Positions 10,901-19,194 of a stretch of DNA of 64,000 bases are shown piece after piece. The DNA is taken from positions 124,001-188,000 of the forward strand of contig JADKBS010000017.1 of NCBI GenBank assembly GCA_016714985.1, read 5' to 3'. The notes beneath the pieces were generated by a model, which saw nothing but the letters and a program-made list of their open reading frames with translations, searched no databases and was not told the DNA's origin. A program made the position numbers and the translations under genes. The DNA is from Saprospiraceae bacterium. GTDB taxonomy: Bacteria > Bacteroidota > Bacteroidia > Chitinophagales > Saprospiraceae. How positions within the stretch are numbered: position 1 is the first letter of the stretch; every line of letters starts with the position of its first letter.

Positions 10901-12276
10901 AAAAGTTCACTGTTTCACCTTGACAGGCAGTGAGCGTGAGGTTGCCCGTGGTATTGGGCAGACTGGCCACGACTACTGTCACCACCGAGTCGCAGCCCGC
11001 ATAGTTGTTGAAGGTGAACTGGCTACTGCTGCCCGCCGCCAATGGAAGGCCGTTGTAGAGCACCGTTTCGCCAACGCATGCCGAAAGGTTGACCGTGTTG
11101 GTGGTATTGCCCCACTGTCACAACCACATCTTCGACGGCGGCTCCACAAAAATTGCTGGCTACGGCCGTATAAGTGGTCGTGGAGGTTGGGCTAACAGTA
11201 ATGGAGTTGGCCACCGTGCCATCGGGTATCCAAGTCGTTACAGCACCACCGGAGGGGTTTGCAATCAATTGTACGCTTTCGCCTTGGCAGATAACCTGGT
11301 CGTTGGAAGTCGTAATAGTAGGAAAAGGAAGGGTATTCACTTCGATTTCAACGGTGACGGAACCGCAGGAATTGGTACCTGTGGCCGTATAGACCGAAGG
11401 GCCGTTAGGTGGCGTCACCACGAGTACCGGCCCAGATGTATTGGTCGGCGTCCAAGTGACCACATCCACAAACTCTGTATTGACCACCAGCACGGCGGGC
11501 GTACCTTCACAGACCTCTACCATTTCCTCTTGTGGGGTCATGTAGGGCAATGGCAACATCGAAATAGAGATGGTCGTAGAAGTCGAGCATCCGGGGTTCG
11601 AGCCTGTTATCGTATAGGTTTCGTCGGAAAAAGCAGTGACGGTGATACTGGTGTTGGTCGAATTGCCAGGGCTCCAAAGGATGTCCTCCACAAGGTAGTT
11701 GGGCGTCACGGACAAGGTAACGACGTCGCCCGGGCAGGCAAAGACGATGTCTTGGTTTGGGATAAGCACCGGTTCGAAGCAGGGGAACTCACCTTCATAA
11801 TTGTCCAAGAATGTACCAGCACCACCCGGGCAAAGGTTGGCTTCTTGTCCACCGCCCCACCACTCGGTAGGAATGCCCTGAACGACCATGGTGAAGTTGA
11901 AGCTCTGGTCATTTGGCTCAAGGGTAATATCCAAAAATGGCGGGGTTGCACTTGGATTCGGATTGCCCCACTGTACGTTGCCCCCATTGATGGCGGCATT
12001 CAGGGTAGTGCCGTTCGCACTTGTAAAACTGGTGGGCGAAATGCTGAGGATGGTGGCGTCAATATTGAGGTAAAAACCCCAGGTAGAGCCAACGCCCGTA
12101 GTCGTGCCGCCAGCCACCAATGCTGTCCATTGAATGGTAAAAGTGCCGTCCCCATTGTCGGTGATGCTATTCATGTCATAGCCAGAGGTGTCGCAGGCCA
12201 AGACGAGGCCGGGCATTGCCAATAACGTGAAAATCAGGAGGGCTGTTCTCTTCATCATTTTGTAAACATGCTTCAT
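7965..12276 (-). CDS. Giant T9SS type B cargo protein with 17 tandem GCDS repeats (one frameshift near 11118)
   Basis: About 1437 residues when a single frame break near 11118 is bridged (VVVTVG continues as NTTNTVNLSACVGETV in the next frame). The N-terminus has a signal peptide (MMKRTALLIFTLLAMPGLVLA). A unique ~250-residue region follows, then two or three Ig/PKD-like modules (TPTNTSGPVLVVTPPNG..., YTATGTNSCGSVTVEIEV). Next comes a tandem array of ~57-residue units, each with GCDS(V/I/T)VTVxV and a C.G..V.Y.GQ.L.PG segment; I count 17 GCDS motifs. The end is a gliding-motility-associated type B sorting domain (YIPNSFSPNGDGINDVFTIF...). The likely role is an adhesin or surface filament exported by T9SS. 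The gene could also start at the Met codon six residues downstream. Confidence 0.88.
8410..11030 (-). repeat. Coding tandem repeat array, ~170 bp per unit
   Basis: The DNA behind the GCDS protein repeats. On the plus strand the recurring word is close to ACGGTCACCACGGAGTCACAG, at intervals of about 170 bases. Units are diverged at synonymous sites yet share identical 15-20 base cores, so the array is open to recombination between units. Confidence 0.8.
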
Positions 12277-12378
12277 GTCGCTTGTCGTTTACCTTTTTAA
12301 GAAATCATAGCATAAAACCATACAATTCATGTTTGCCATTGACCAAAGGTCATTTCAATATTGGCACAACAAGATTTG

Positions 12379-12415
12379 CCGTCCCAAACCTCGCTTGTTT
12401 CGGCGTTTGGGACGG
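12379..12415. other. 11-bp hairpin in the gap upstream of the GCDS-repeat gene
   Basis: CCGTCCCAAAC (12379-12389) pairs perfectly with 12405-12415 around a 15-base loop. It lies between the zinc-ribbon gene's stop and the start of the large T9SS gene. It has no T-run on either side, so a regulatory or repeat role is as likely as termination. Confidence 0.5.
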
Positions 12416-12565
12416 TGAATCTACAACAAAAATTTTTTTTGGAAAAACAGTCGGTGGCTTGCAATGAAGATTTGCAAAGCATTTGGCAAACGAAGGAGGG
12501 TGAAACTACGAAAATGAATTTGGTGGGAATCTCAATTTTTCATCGGTTTTGGAGCGCTTGGATTA

Positions 12566-12838
12566 TCAAACAGCCTCCACAACCCGAATCCTGATTTTCT
12601 GAATTTCTTCCTTTAACCAACCATCTAAGTTGCGGTACCAATCCAAGTGCGCCGACCAGCGGCCACAACCACCTGTGGTAGGCTCGTGGCAGCAGGTCTC
12701 TTCCCATTGCTTGCCGCAGGATGGGCACCGGCCTGCGGTGTCAAACGTATGCCATGAATGGCCACAGGTGCATTGCCACAGGTCGGCAGGCGTAGGTTCC
12801 CAATTGCATTTCGGGCAGGCTATCTTGACTTCGGCCAT
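12566..12838 (-). CDS. Small zinc-ribbon protein
   Basis: A 90-residue cytoplasmic protein with three Cys/His knuckles: CPKC near residue 8, CTCGHSWH near 23-30 and CPSCGKQWEETCCH near 38-51. These could bind two zinc ions in a ribbon-like fold. The C-terminal half (RWSAHLDWYRNLDGWLKEEIQKIRIR) looks helical. I know of no assigned function; DNA, RNA or protein binding are all possible. It lies upstream of the giant T9SS gene on the same strand, but 289 bases away, and is probably independent of it. Confidence 0.7.
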   Translation of the reverse strand: MAEVKIACPKCNWEPTPADLWQCTCGHSWHTFDTAGRCPSCGKQWEETCCHEPTTGGCGRWSAHLDWYRNLDGWLKEEIQKIRIRVVEAV

Positions 12839-12849
12839 GATTTATTCGC

Positions 12850-12917
12850 TTGACGGTGGACGGTGGACGGTGGACGGTGGACGGGTTTCGCCATGTCACA
12901 CCGTCTATCGTCTATCG
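12850..12917. repeat. Heptanucleotide tandem repeat (GGTGGAC) with a complementary arm
   Basis: Four to five copies of GGTGGAC run from about 12853 to 12885. A related CCGTCTATCGTCTATCG arm at 12901-12917 can pair with it, allowing G-T pairs. It starts just upstream of the zinc-ribbon gene's ATG. It belongs to the same style of 7-bp repeats seen elsewhere in the gaps of this window. Confidence 0.65.
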
Positions 12918-12930
12918 TTTTACAAAATAG

Positions 12931-12992
12931 AAAAACCGGGCTTCGATGGGTCGCAGCCTATGATAAGTGGTGCAACGTCAATCGAAGTCCGG
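12931..12992 (-). terminator. Probable terminator of the bS21 gene
   Basis: Read on the minus strand, CCGGACTTCGAT (12992-12981) pairs with ATCGAAGCCCGG (12947-12936), with one mismatch and a long loop. A run of five T follows immediately (12935-12931). It lies about 65 bases after the rpsU stop. Confidence 0.5.
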
Positions 12993-13058
12993 TCAAATGT
13001 TTTTACAGGTGGCATGGCGGCATCGGCCGCTTCTGCCTATTGGAAGGACAGCAAAGGA

Positions 13059-13253
13059 CTATATCTCCTCGGCCCGCTTCTTTTGCTCTTTGTAAACAGC
13101 TTTGAGGTACTCAGCCCGCTTTGTGATGGACGGCTTCGTGAACTCCCGGCGGGTACGCAGCTCTTTGAGGGTCTGCGTCTGCTGGAATTTGCGTTTGAAG
13201 CGCTTGAGCGCCTGGTCAATTGATTCGCCGTTTTTGATTTCTACAATCAGCAT
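13059..13253 (-). CDS. rpsU: 30S ribosomal protein bS21
   Basis: A 64-residue basic protein with the bS21 pattern: MLIVEIKNGESIDQALKRFK at the N-terminus, then a Lys/Arg-rich helical tail (RREFTKPSITKRAEYLKA and YKEQKKRAEEI). It binds the small ribosomal subunit near the anti-Shine-Dalgarno region and matters for initiation. The length is normal for the family. A -7 promoter box (TAAATTTG) lies about 100 bases upstream and a likely terminator downstream, so it is probably transcribed alone. Confidence 0.96.
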   Translation of the reverse strand: MLIVEIKNGESIDQALKRFKRKFQQTQTLKELRTRREFTKPSITKRAEYLKAVYKEQKKRAEEI

Positions 13254-13352
13254 AAATTAATGAAATGGACTTTGAACGCCGAAGTGCCTGATTTTACTGG
13301 ATTCTTCCAGAACAGTAGCTTCGACTGGTTTCTGAATTTTTCTAACGGGGCG

Positions 13353-13360
13353 CAAATTTA
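13353..13360 (-). promoter_or_regulatory. Candidate -7 box (TAAATTTG) for rpsU
   Basis: On the minus strand TAAATTTGCGCC matches the Bacteroidota TAnnTTTG -7 element, about 100 bases before the rpsU start. The same 12-base word recurs before the large histidine kinase at 18992-19003. A TTG lies 11 bases upstream on the minus strand, closer than the usual -33 spacing. Confidence 0.45.
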
Positions 13361-13449
13361 GCATAGTTTGTCAATAAATGCGGGGACAACTGCTGTTTTT
13401 CATAAATATTTTTTCACTAAGGCCACAAATCGCTTTTTTCACGGCACTT

Positions 13450-13498
13450 CTTGGCTTTCTTTGCCTTCGCCAAGTCCATTGGACTAAAGAAAGCCAAG
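13450..13498. other. Nested hairpin in the rpsU / hydrolase intergenic region
   Basis: CTTGGCTTTCTTT (13450-13462) pairs perfectly with AAAGAAAGCCAAG (13486-13498). Inside, AGTCC (13473-13477) pairs with GGACT (13481-13485). It lies between the divergent rpsU and beta-lactamase-family genes. Transcribed rightward it would be part of the leader of the hydrolase gene. Confidence 0.5.
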
Positions 13499-13623
13499 CT
13501 ACTTGGTTGAAGAGTGTTTTGGGAAAATTGAATGCTAAACTAAAAATGGGAGAGGAGGTAGAAAATACGACCATTTCCTTTCTCCTCCCCCACCCTGTTT
13601 TGTTACAAAAAAAACGAACTGCC

Positions 13624-14916
13624 ATGAAAAAATGCTTATTCCTTTTTTGCCTGCTGGTATCCTCGCTGTTGCTCGTTGCACAGACCAAATCCGCCAAAAA
13701 CTCCCCGCTGCTGACCGAGGCCACGCCCGAAAGCCAAGGCTTCAGCACTGAGCGGCTGGCCCGTATGGACGCCATGCTGCAGTCCGCCGTGACCGACAGC
13801 GACATCCCGGGTGCTGTCATGCTCATTGCCCGCAACGGCAAAATCGTCTATTGGAAAGCCTTCGGCATGGCCGATAACCAGGCCAAGCGCACGCTCAAGC
13901 GGGACGACATTTTCCGCATCGCTTCGCAAACCAAGGCAATCACCTCCACTGCCGTGATGATGCTCTGGGAGCAGGGCAAGTTCCAGTTGGACGATCCCAT
14001 TTCAAAGTACATACCCGAGTTCAAGAACCCACAGGTGCTAAAGGATTTCAAGTACGGAGACACCACATGGACGGGCGAACCCGCCAAATCGGAAATCACC
14101 ATCCGACAGTTGATAACCCATACCAGCGGTGTGGGTTATGGCGTGATTGACGGCGACGAGCGCTTTCGGATGATATACCACAAGGCGGGCATCACCGACC
14201 TATATAGCGACAAAGGCGTCACCATCGGCGAGAGCGTAAGGAAACTGGCAAAACTCCCGCTACATCACAACCCCGGCGAGAAATACACCTATTCCGAGGG
14301 CATTGACGTGTTGGGATACCTGATCGAAGTCGTGTCGGGCGAGCCGCTCGACCAGTATTTCCGCAAGCATATCTTCGAGCCGCTGGGCATGAACGACACC
14401 TATTTTTACCTTCCTTCAGAAAAAGCCAGCCGCCTTGTGGCAGTGCAAGAACCCAAAAACGGCCAATGGGTGCGCTTCCCCAACACTTTCTACAATCCTG
14501 ATTATCCACTCACTAAGGGTACCTTCTTTTCTGGTGGCGCTGGCCTCAGCAGCACGGCCAAGGACTACGCAACTTTCCTTCAGATGTACCTCAACGGCGG
14601 CGAACTGAACGGCAAGCGCCTCCTCAGCCGTACCACGGTTGACGTTGTACTGACCAATCAAGTCGGCGACCTGTTCGCTTGGGACAACGGCAAGGGGTTC
14701 AGCCTCGCATTCGGGGTTTTGAATGAAAAAGGCGAGGCCAAGGGCGGGCAGGGCAGCGCCGGCACCTTCGATTGGGGCGGCTATTTCAACACCAGCTATT
14801 TTGCCGACCCTGAAGAGAAAATCATTGGCGTGCTGCTCAAGCAAACGCAGGGCACGGTCTCCGATGAAACGGGAGCCTATATGCGCCAAATGATTTACCA
14901 AGCGCTGGATGATTAA
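13624..14916 (+). CDS. Beta-lactamase-family serine hydrolase, exported
   Basis: A 430-residue exported protein of the class C beta-lactamase/esterase/D-aminopeptidase superfamily (pfam Beta-lactamase). The start at 13624 gives a good signal peptide (MKKCLFLFCLLVSSLLLVAQ). The open frame extends further upstream, but that part is not protein-like. The catalytic SxxK is SQTK (IASQTKAITS), followed by the usual LDDPISKYIPEF. The second motif, normally YxN, reads YSEG (KYTYSEGIDVLGYLIE). A GGAGLSSTAKDYATFLQM block and a C-terminal FDWGGYFNTSYF segment follow. The substrate cannot be told; peptide, ester or cell-wall fragments are all possible. It converges on the histidine kinase gene with 7 bases between stops. 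Confidence 0.85.
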   Translation: MKKCLFLFCLLVSSLLLVAQTKSAKNSPLLTEATPESQGFSTERLARMDAMLQSAVTDSDIPGAVMLIARNGKIVYWKAFGMADNQAKRTLKRDDIFRIASQTKAITSTAVMMLWEQGKFQLDDPISKYIPEFKNPQVLKDFKYGDTTWTGEPAKSEITIRQLITHTSGVGYGVIDGDERFRMIYHKAGITDLYSDKGVTIGESVRKLAKLPLHHNPGEKYTYSEGIDVLGYLIEVVSGEPLDQYFRKHIFEPLGMNDTYFYLPSEKASRLVAVQEPKNGQWVRFPNTFYNPDYPLTKGTFFSGGAGLSSTAKDYATFLQMYLNGGELNGKRLLSRTTVDVVLTNQVGDLFAWDNGKGFSLAFGVLNEKGEAKGGQGSAGTFDWGGYFNTSYFADPEEKIIGVLLKQTQGTVSDETGAYMRQMIYQALDD

Positions 14917-14923
14917 AGGGGCA

Positions 14924-17900
14924 TCAATTCGCCAATTCAGAGACACTCATTATTGGCAGTTCAACATAAAAATTGGTGCCTTTGTCCATTTCGGTCTCAA
15001 AGTAAATATCCCCTTTAAACCCTTCGATAATGCTCTTGCAAATGGCGAGGCCAAGGCCCGTACCAGAATTTTTGGTGGAGAAATTGGGCGAGAAAACCTT
15101 TTCCTGAATTTCAGGCGGAATGCCCGTGCCATTGTCCGCAACCTTCAGGTATGCCTTGTTCCCTTCTTGGTAAAGGGAAACTTGGATTTTGCCCTTTCGC
15201 TCGTCGGGTATGGCCTGTATGGCGTTCTTCAGCAGGTTGTTGATGACCCTCGTGACTTGGTTTCGGTCGGCATACACCTCAAAGTCCACTTTTGGCAGTT
15301 CGAGGGTGATGTCCATGTCGAGCCGCTCGTTTTTGAACAGGTGGTGGACAGACGAGACCAAATCGTTCAGGGAGAACTGTATGTTCTCTGGCTTGGGCAT
15401 CTTGGCGAAACTTGAGAACTCGGTGGCGATTTGCGCCAGCGACTCGATTTGCTCTACCAAAGTGTTGGAAACCCGTTTCAATAGCGGCCCTATCATTGCT
15501 GGGTCGGGGTTTGACTGGTAGGCATGAAGCAGGTATTGGATGCTCAGTTTCATGGGCGTGAGCGGGTTCTTGATTTCGTGGGCCACTTGCTTGGCCATTT
15601 CCCGCCAAGCACCGTCCCGCTCAGATTGCGCAAGCAAAAGGGAGCTTTCCTCAATTTTCTTAACGGCTCTGTTATAAGCAGTCACCAAATCGCCAATTTC
15701 GTCCTTGCGCTTCCACTCGATGGGGTCGTTGCCACCAAGGCGTAGGCGCTTTAGGCTTTCGCTGAGGGCCGTCAACTTCTTGGTGATGGAATTGGCGATG
15801 AAGATGGCAAGGCCGCCCGCAATCAACAGCAGGAACACATATACGTTGAGCAGGGTGCTCATGAAATCGGTGACTTCACTGCGCAGCTCTCGGTGCTGTG
15901 CATAATAGGGTATGCCCATATAGGCAAGTGTGTTGCCTTCCATGTCCTTCAATGGAAGGTAGGCGGCCGTGTAAAACAGGTTGCCGATGCTTTCATCCTG
16001 GTCTTCCCGGTCGAGGCCGAGGTTGTGCAGGCTCTGGTAGGCATAGGCCCCCATCTTATTGGATACCAAACCACCTTTGAAGATGTCCTCCTCGGAAGAA
16101 GTGATAAGGTTGCCCGTGAGGTCGTAGATGTTTACATCCAAGCGGTGAACCTCCGATACGAGGGGGATCAAAGAAGACAATGAAAAAGCATTGAGTTCTT
16201 CCTCGATACCAACCGTCAGCTCTTCGTGGGATTTTTCTAATTGGATTAGGAGTTTACCCGAAGCCGCTTCATTTGGTTTGTCGCTGGATGCTGCCGATTT
16301 CTCGTCACTGACGAACGACCGCTGCTCTACACGGTTTTCCGCTAATTTATTGCCGCTGGGAACCGACTGCTTTCCCAGTTTCCGCTCTTTTTCCCATTCC
16401 CTTTGGCGTTCCTTGTGCCATGCCTTTATTTCATAGTTCACACTGGCAAGTGCGGAAGTGACCTTGCGGTCGAGGCGTCCCTTGTGGTAGTCATTGGAGG
16501 ATTTTTGGAAATACCAGACCGTGACGAAGCCGATGCCCAGGAATGAGAAAAGCACCATGCTGATGATCCAGAACTGAAACTGGTTCCGGATGGAAGGCTT
16601 TGTTGTCCTGAAAAAATTGAGGGCACCGGGCAGTGCGTTCGTAAAATAATTGATGCCGCCAAACAAAAGGATGGCCAAGGTCAGCAAGGAGAACACGTAG
16701 GAGAACAACGAAAGTGGCTTGATGTACCCACCAGTTTCACGGCCAATTTTGATGACTATATTGTTCGGGGCATGGTAAAGCAGCTCGGAACGGGTAGATT
16801 TTTGGCTGACGACCCTCGTTTCGCCCACAGGTGGCAGGGAGTCGGTCAGCAGCTTACTGTAGGTCTTGTTGCGGTCTTCAACCAAGGTGTCGTTTTGGTA
16901 AATGCCATAGTCGTAGTTGTCAAGTTCTGTGAGGTCTTTGTATTTTTTGTCGAGCAGCATCTCGGTATAGACCTTGGACGGGGTCGAGAACGAACGCTTG
17001 AAGACGAGGAAAATCGTCAGTGGGTCCTTGGTAGTGAGGTCGAGGCGGAGCAGGTAGCCGGGGTCACGTGTCTTTTCCTGCTTGAAGCGCAGCGAGGGGC
17101 TTTTGGTGGCAAGGCCTTGCATGAACTGCCCCTCCATTTCCCCAAAACTCTTTGATTGTTCGGTGAAGGCAATTTCCCCGTCCTGCCTGCGGAAGCCGTA
17201 GAGGTTGAACTTGTAGTTGTGGAGCAGGTATTTATTGATGCCAATTTTTGCGTCCACGATGTCACGTGCTTCTTCTTTTTGGATCAAGTCGTCTCCGTAA
17301 TAATCGGTGAGCAGGTTCCAAAGGCGGAGGCTGGAGTCCGACACCAATGTGTTGCCAATATCAATGAGCGCCGACTCAGCCTGGTCATCTTGGTAGCTGG
17401 CCAAAGCTTGTGCATAGACCTCCCGGCGCACGTAATCCTTGTCGCTGTTGTATTTGTAGAGGAGCATTGCCGTCAGGCAAGAAAACATCATCAGCCAGCC
17501 AACCAGCCATTGCAGGGAAAGCACCTGCTCTTCCACAAAGAACTCAAATACGATGAGATAGGCCAATGCGGCCGTCAAGAAATAGGCAACTGGCAACTGG
17601 AGGTCGCCATAAATGACCACAGGGATGGACGCTACCAACGAAACCAGCACTGCACCTAGCCGCAAGTTTTTGCCCAGGCCTACCTTGAAGATGGCCTGCA
17701 TCATGCGGTGGCTGAACAGGAAGAAAGCCAAGAGCAGCAGCACTACTCCTATCATCGCCAACACGCTCTGCGAGTTGAGGTTGAACACGTTCTCGAAGTC
17801 GAAAACGATGGAGGAGTCGAGTATGATGGACTTGAAGATGCTGCAAACCATGAGCATGGCCAGGTTCACGCTGAAGAAGTTGAGCGCCGTGAGGCCGAAG

Positions 17901-18880
17901 CGGACGGCCAGGGATGGGTGGTGGAACTCCTTCACCTGGAACTCCCGATTGAAGAACACCATCATCCATACCAGCAAAATTACGTTGATGAGCAACTCGC
18001 CGAGAGAATTCACCCCTTCTAGGATAGGCTCCGTGAAGACTTTTGAAAAGGTCTGGAAGGTGGCGAAATGCTGCGAAAACCCAAACTGTATGGTCAGGTA
18101 CCGCACAAAGACCACGGCCCCCAGCACGAACGCCGCCCCCACCCAAGGCTGAAAACGCTTGACCAGCAGCACGGCCAAATCGTTGATGAGGACGCCCACG
18201 AATAGGAACCCCAACAAATAGATAAAAAACACAAACTGGAGGTTCACCCGGTCCTTGGCCTGGCCGGTGGCATCCAGCCAGGCAATGGCCTTGCCGTCCA
18301 TGGTGTGTATCGCAAACCGGTCGCCCGACTCTTTCAAGAACACATCGGAAGGAACTGGGAAGTCATCGGTAACGAACTCGTTCTTGAGCAGGTCGCTTTT
18401 GCGGGAGTATTCCCGCTTGATGGGTATCATGGCCAGTGCCACTACCTTTTCATTGAGCCTTTGTTTTATCAGTTCAAAATAACCGTTCGGGAGGCGGACC
18501 AATTGGTTGGTTTCGGATTGTTGGATGAGACTGTGGGCCTGTTCGGGCGAGAGGTAGGCCCGGTTGTTGAGCCAAAAGACCAGCGTATCGTTCTGGTAGA
18601 GCCGGATATTGTAGGGCTTCTTGGTCAGGTTGAGCAAGTAGTCAAGGTCGGCCTGTTGCTGCGCTGTGGGCAGGTACTCCACCCCACGCAACTGCCTGAA
18701 AATGAAACCAGTATCGGATAAAATGGAATAGACTTCAGATTCCTTCTTGTGAAGGCTTTTCTCGATGCGGTGGGCAAAGGTCTTAAGGTGGTCTTCTTTT
18801 TTGATGCCAAAATCAAGGATGGCACCGATGCCAAAAAGAAGGAGAATGGCAGCAATGGCGTAATAAGTTCGTTTTTTCAT
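14924..18880 (-). CDS. Large multi-pass membrane sensor histidine kinase
   Basis: About 1320 residues. The start MKKRTYYAIAAILLLFGIGAIL places a first membrane helix at the N-terminus; a Met six codons earlier is also possible. Next come a ~200-residue extracytoplasmic region and a block of about eight to ten hydrophobic helices (about residues 220-480). A second outer region and another helix pair follow, then a third domain, then a HAMP linker (ITKKLTALSESLKRLRLGGN...). The kinase core has the H-box MAKQVAHEIKNPLTPMKLSI, NLLKNAIQAI (N box), DNGTGIPPEI (G1) and GTGLGLAICKSI (G2), resembling NtrY-type kinases. No response regulator gene adjoins it, so it is an orphan here. A TAAATTTG promoter box lies about 115 bases upstream. 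Confidence 0.9.
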   Translation of the reverse strand: MKKRTYYAIAAILLLFGIGAILDFGIKKEDHLKTFAHRIEKSLHKKESEVYSILSDTGFIFRQLRGVEYLPTAQQQADLDYLLNLTKKPYNIRLYQNDTLVFWLNNRAYLSPEQAHSLIQQSETNQLVRLPNGYFELIKQRLNEKVVALAMIPIKREYSRKSDLLKNEFVTDDFPVPSDVFLKESGDRFAIHTMDGKAIAWLDATGQAKDRVNLQFVFFIYLLGFLFVGVLINDLAVLLVKRFQPWVGAAFVLGAVVFVRYLTIQFGFSQHFATFQTFSKVFTEPILEGVNSLGELLINVILLVWMMVFFNREFQVKEFHHPSLAVRFGLTALNFFSVNLAMLMVCSIFKSIILDSSIVFDFENVFNLNSQSVLAMIGVVLLLLAFFLFSHRMMQAIFKVGLGKNLRLGAVLVSLVASIPVVIYGDLQLPVAYFLTAALAYLIVFEFFVEEQVLSLQWLVGWLMMFSCLTAMLLYKYNSDKDYVRREVYAQALASYQDDQAESALIDIGNTLVSDSSLRLWNLLTDYYGDDLIQKEEARDIVDAKIGINKYLLHNYKFNLYGFRRQDGEIAFTEQSKSFGEMEGQFMQGLATKSPSLRFKQEKTRDPGYLLRLDLTTKDPLTIFLVFKRSFSTPSKVYTEMLLDKKYKDLTELDNYDYGIYQNDTLVEDRNKTYSKLLTDSLPPVGETRVVSQKSTRSELLYHAPNNIVIKIGRETGGYIKPLSLFSYVFSLLTLAILLFGGINYFTNALPGALNFFRTTKPSIRNQFQFWIISMVLFSFLGIGFVTVWYFQKSSNDYHKGRLDRKVTSALASVNYEIKAWHKERQREWEKERKLGKQSVPSGNKLAENRVEQRSFVSDEKSAASSDKPNEAASGKLLIQLEKSHEELTVGIEEELNAFSLSSLIPLVSEVHRLDVNIYDLTGNLITSSEEDIFKGGLVSNKMGAYAYQSLHNLGLDREDQDESIGNLFYTAAYLPLKDMEGNTLAYMGIPYYAQHRELRSEVTDFMSTLLNVYVFLLLIAGGLAIFIANSITKKLTALSESLKRLRLGGNDPIEWKRKDEIGDLVTAYNRAVKKIEESSLLLAQSERDGAWREMAKQVAHEIKNPLTPMKLSIQYLLHAYQSNPDPAMIGPLLKRVSNTLVEQIESLAQIATEFSSFAKMPKPENIQFSLNDLVSSVHHLFKNERLDMDITLELPKVDFEVYADRNQVTRVINNLLKNAIQAIPDERKGKIQVSLYQEGNKAYLKVADNGTGIPPEIQEKVFSPNFSTKNSGTGLGLAICKSIIEGFKGDIYFETEMDKGTNFYVELPIMSVSELAN

Positions 18881-18995
18881 GGTCCGCTGTTTGTCCAACC
18901 CAAGGCGGTTGAATTGCCGTATTTTTCACTCCAAAAAACCAATGGGAATCGTGTGGCAGGTAGTTCTTTGCCGATGAAACCAAATGCAGCCGGCG

Positions 18996-19003
18996 CAAAT
19001 TTA
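18996..19003 (-). promoter_or_regulatory. Candidate -7 box (TAAATTTG) for the large histidine kinase
   Basis: The minus strand reads TTAAATTTGCGCC, which fits TAnnTTTG. The 12-base word TAAATTTGCGCC is shared with the box upstream of rpsU. The leader to the kinase start would be about 110 bases. Confidence 0.45.
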
Positions 19004-19126
19004 AGGGTATTTCACATATTAAAAAATATTTTGCAAAACACTGCCTTGGAGGTCAATGCACTGCAAAAATTTGGCCGAAAATATCAGCTCCAAAAGATGG
19101 GCAATCGTCATGTGTTTCAACCATCA

Positions 19127-19161
19127 ACGAAAAAGCCACCAAGGGCTCCCTCAGTGGCTTT
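19127..19161 (-). terminator. Intrinsic terminator of the FG-GAP surface protein gene
   Basis: On the minus strand AAAGCCAC (19161-19154) and GTGGCTTT (19139-19132) form a stem followed by TTTTTCG. It lies about 35 bases after the stop of the 19195-21108 gene. Confidence 0.65.
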
Positions 19162-19194
19162 GTTCATTTGCTTTTAATGATCTTTCTGCCGCCA

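Noticed and set aside
12850..12917. CRISPR-like array from GGTGGAC repeats
   Set aside because: Units are 7 bp with no spacers and no cas genes anywhere in the window.
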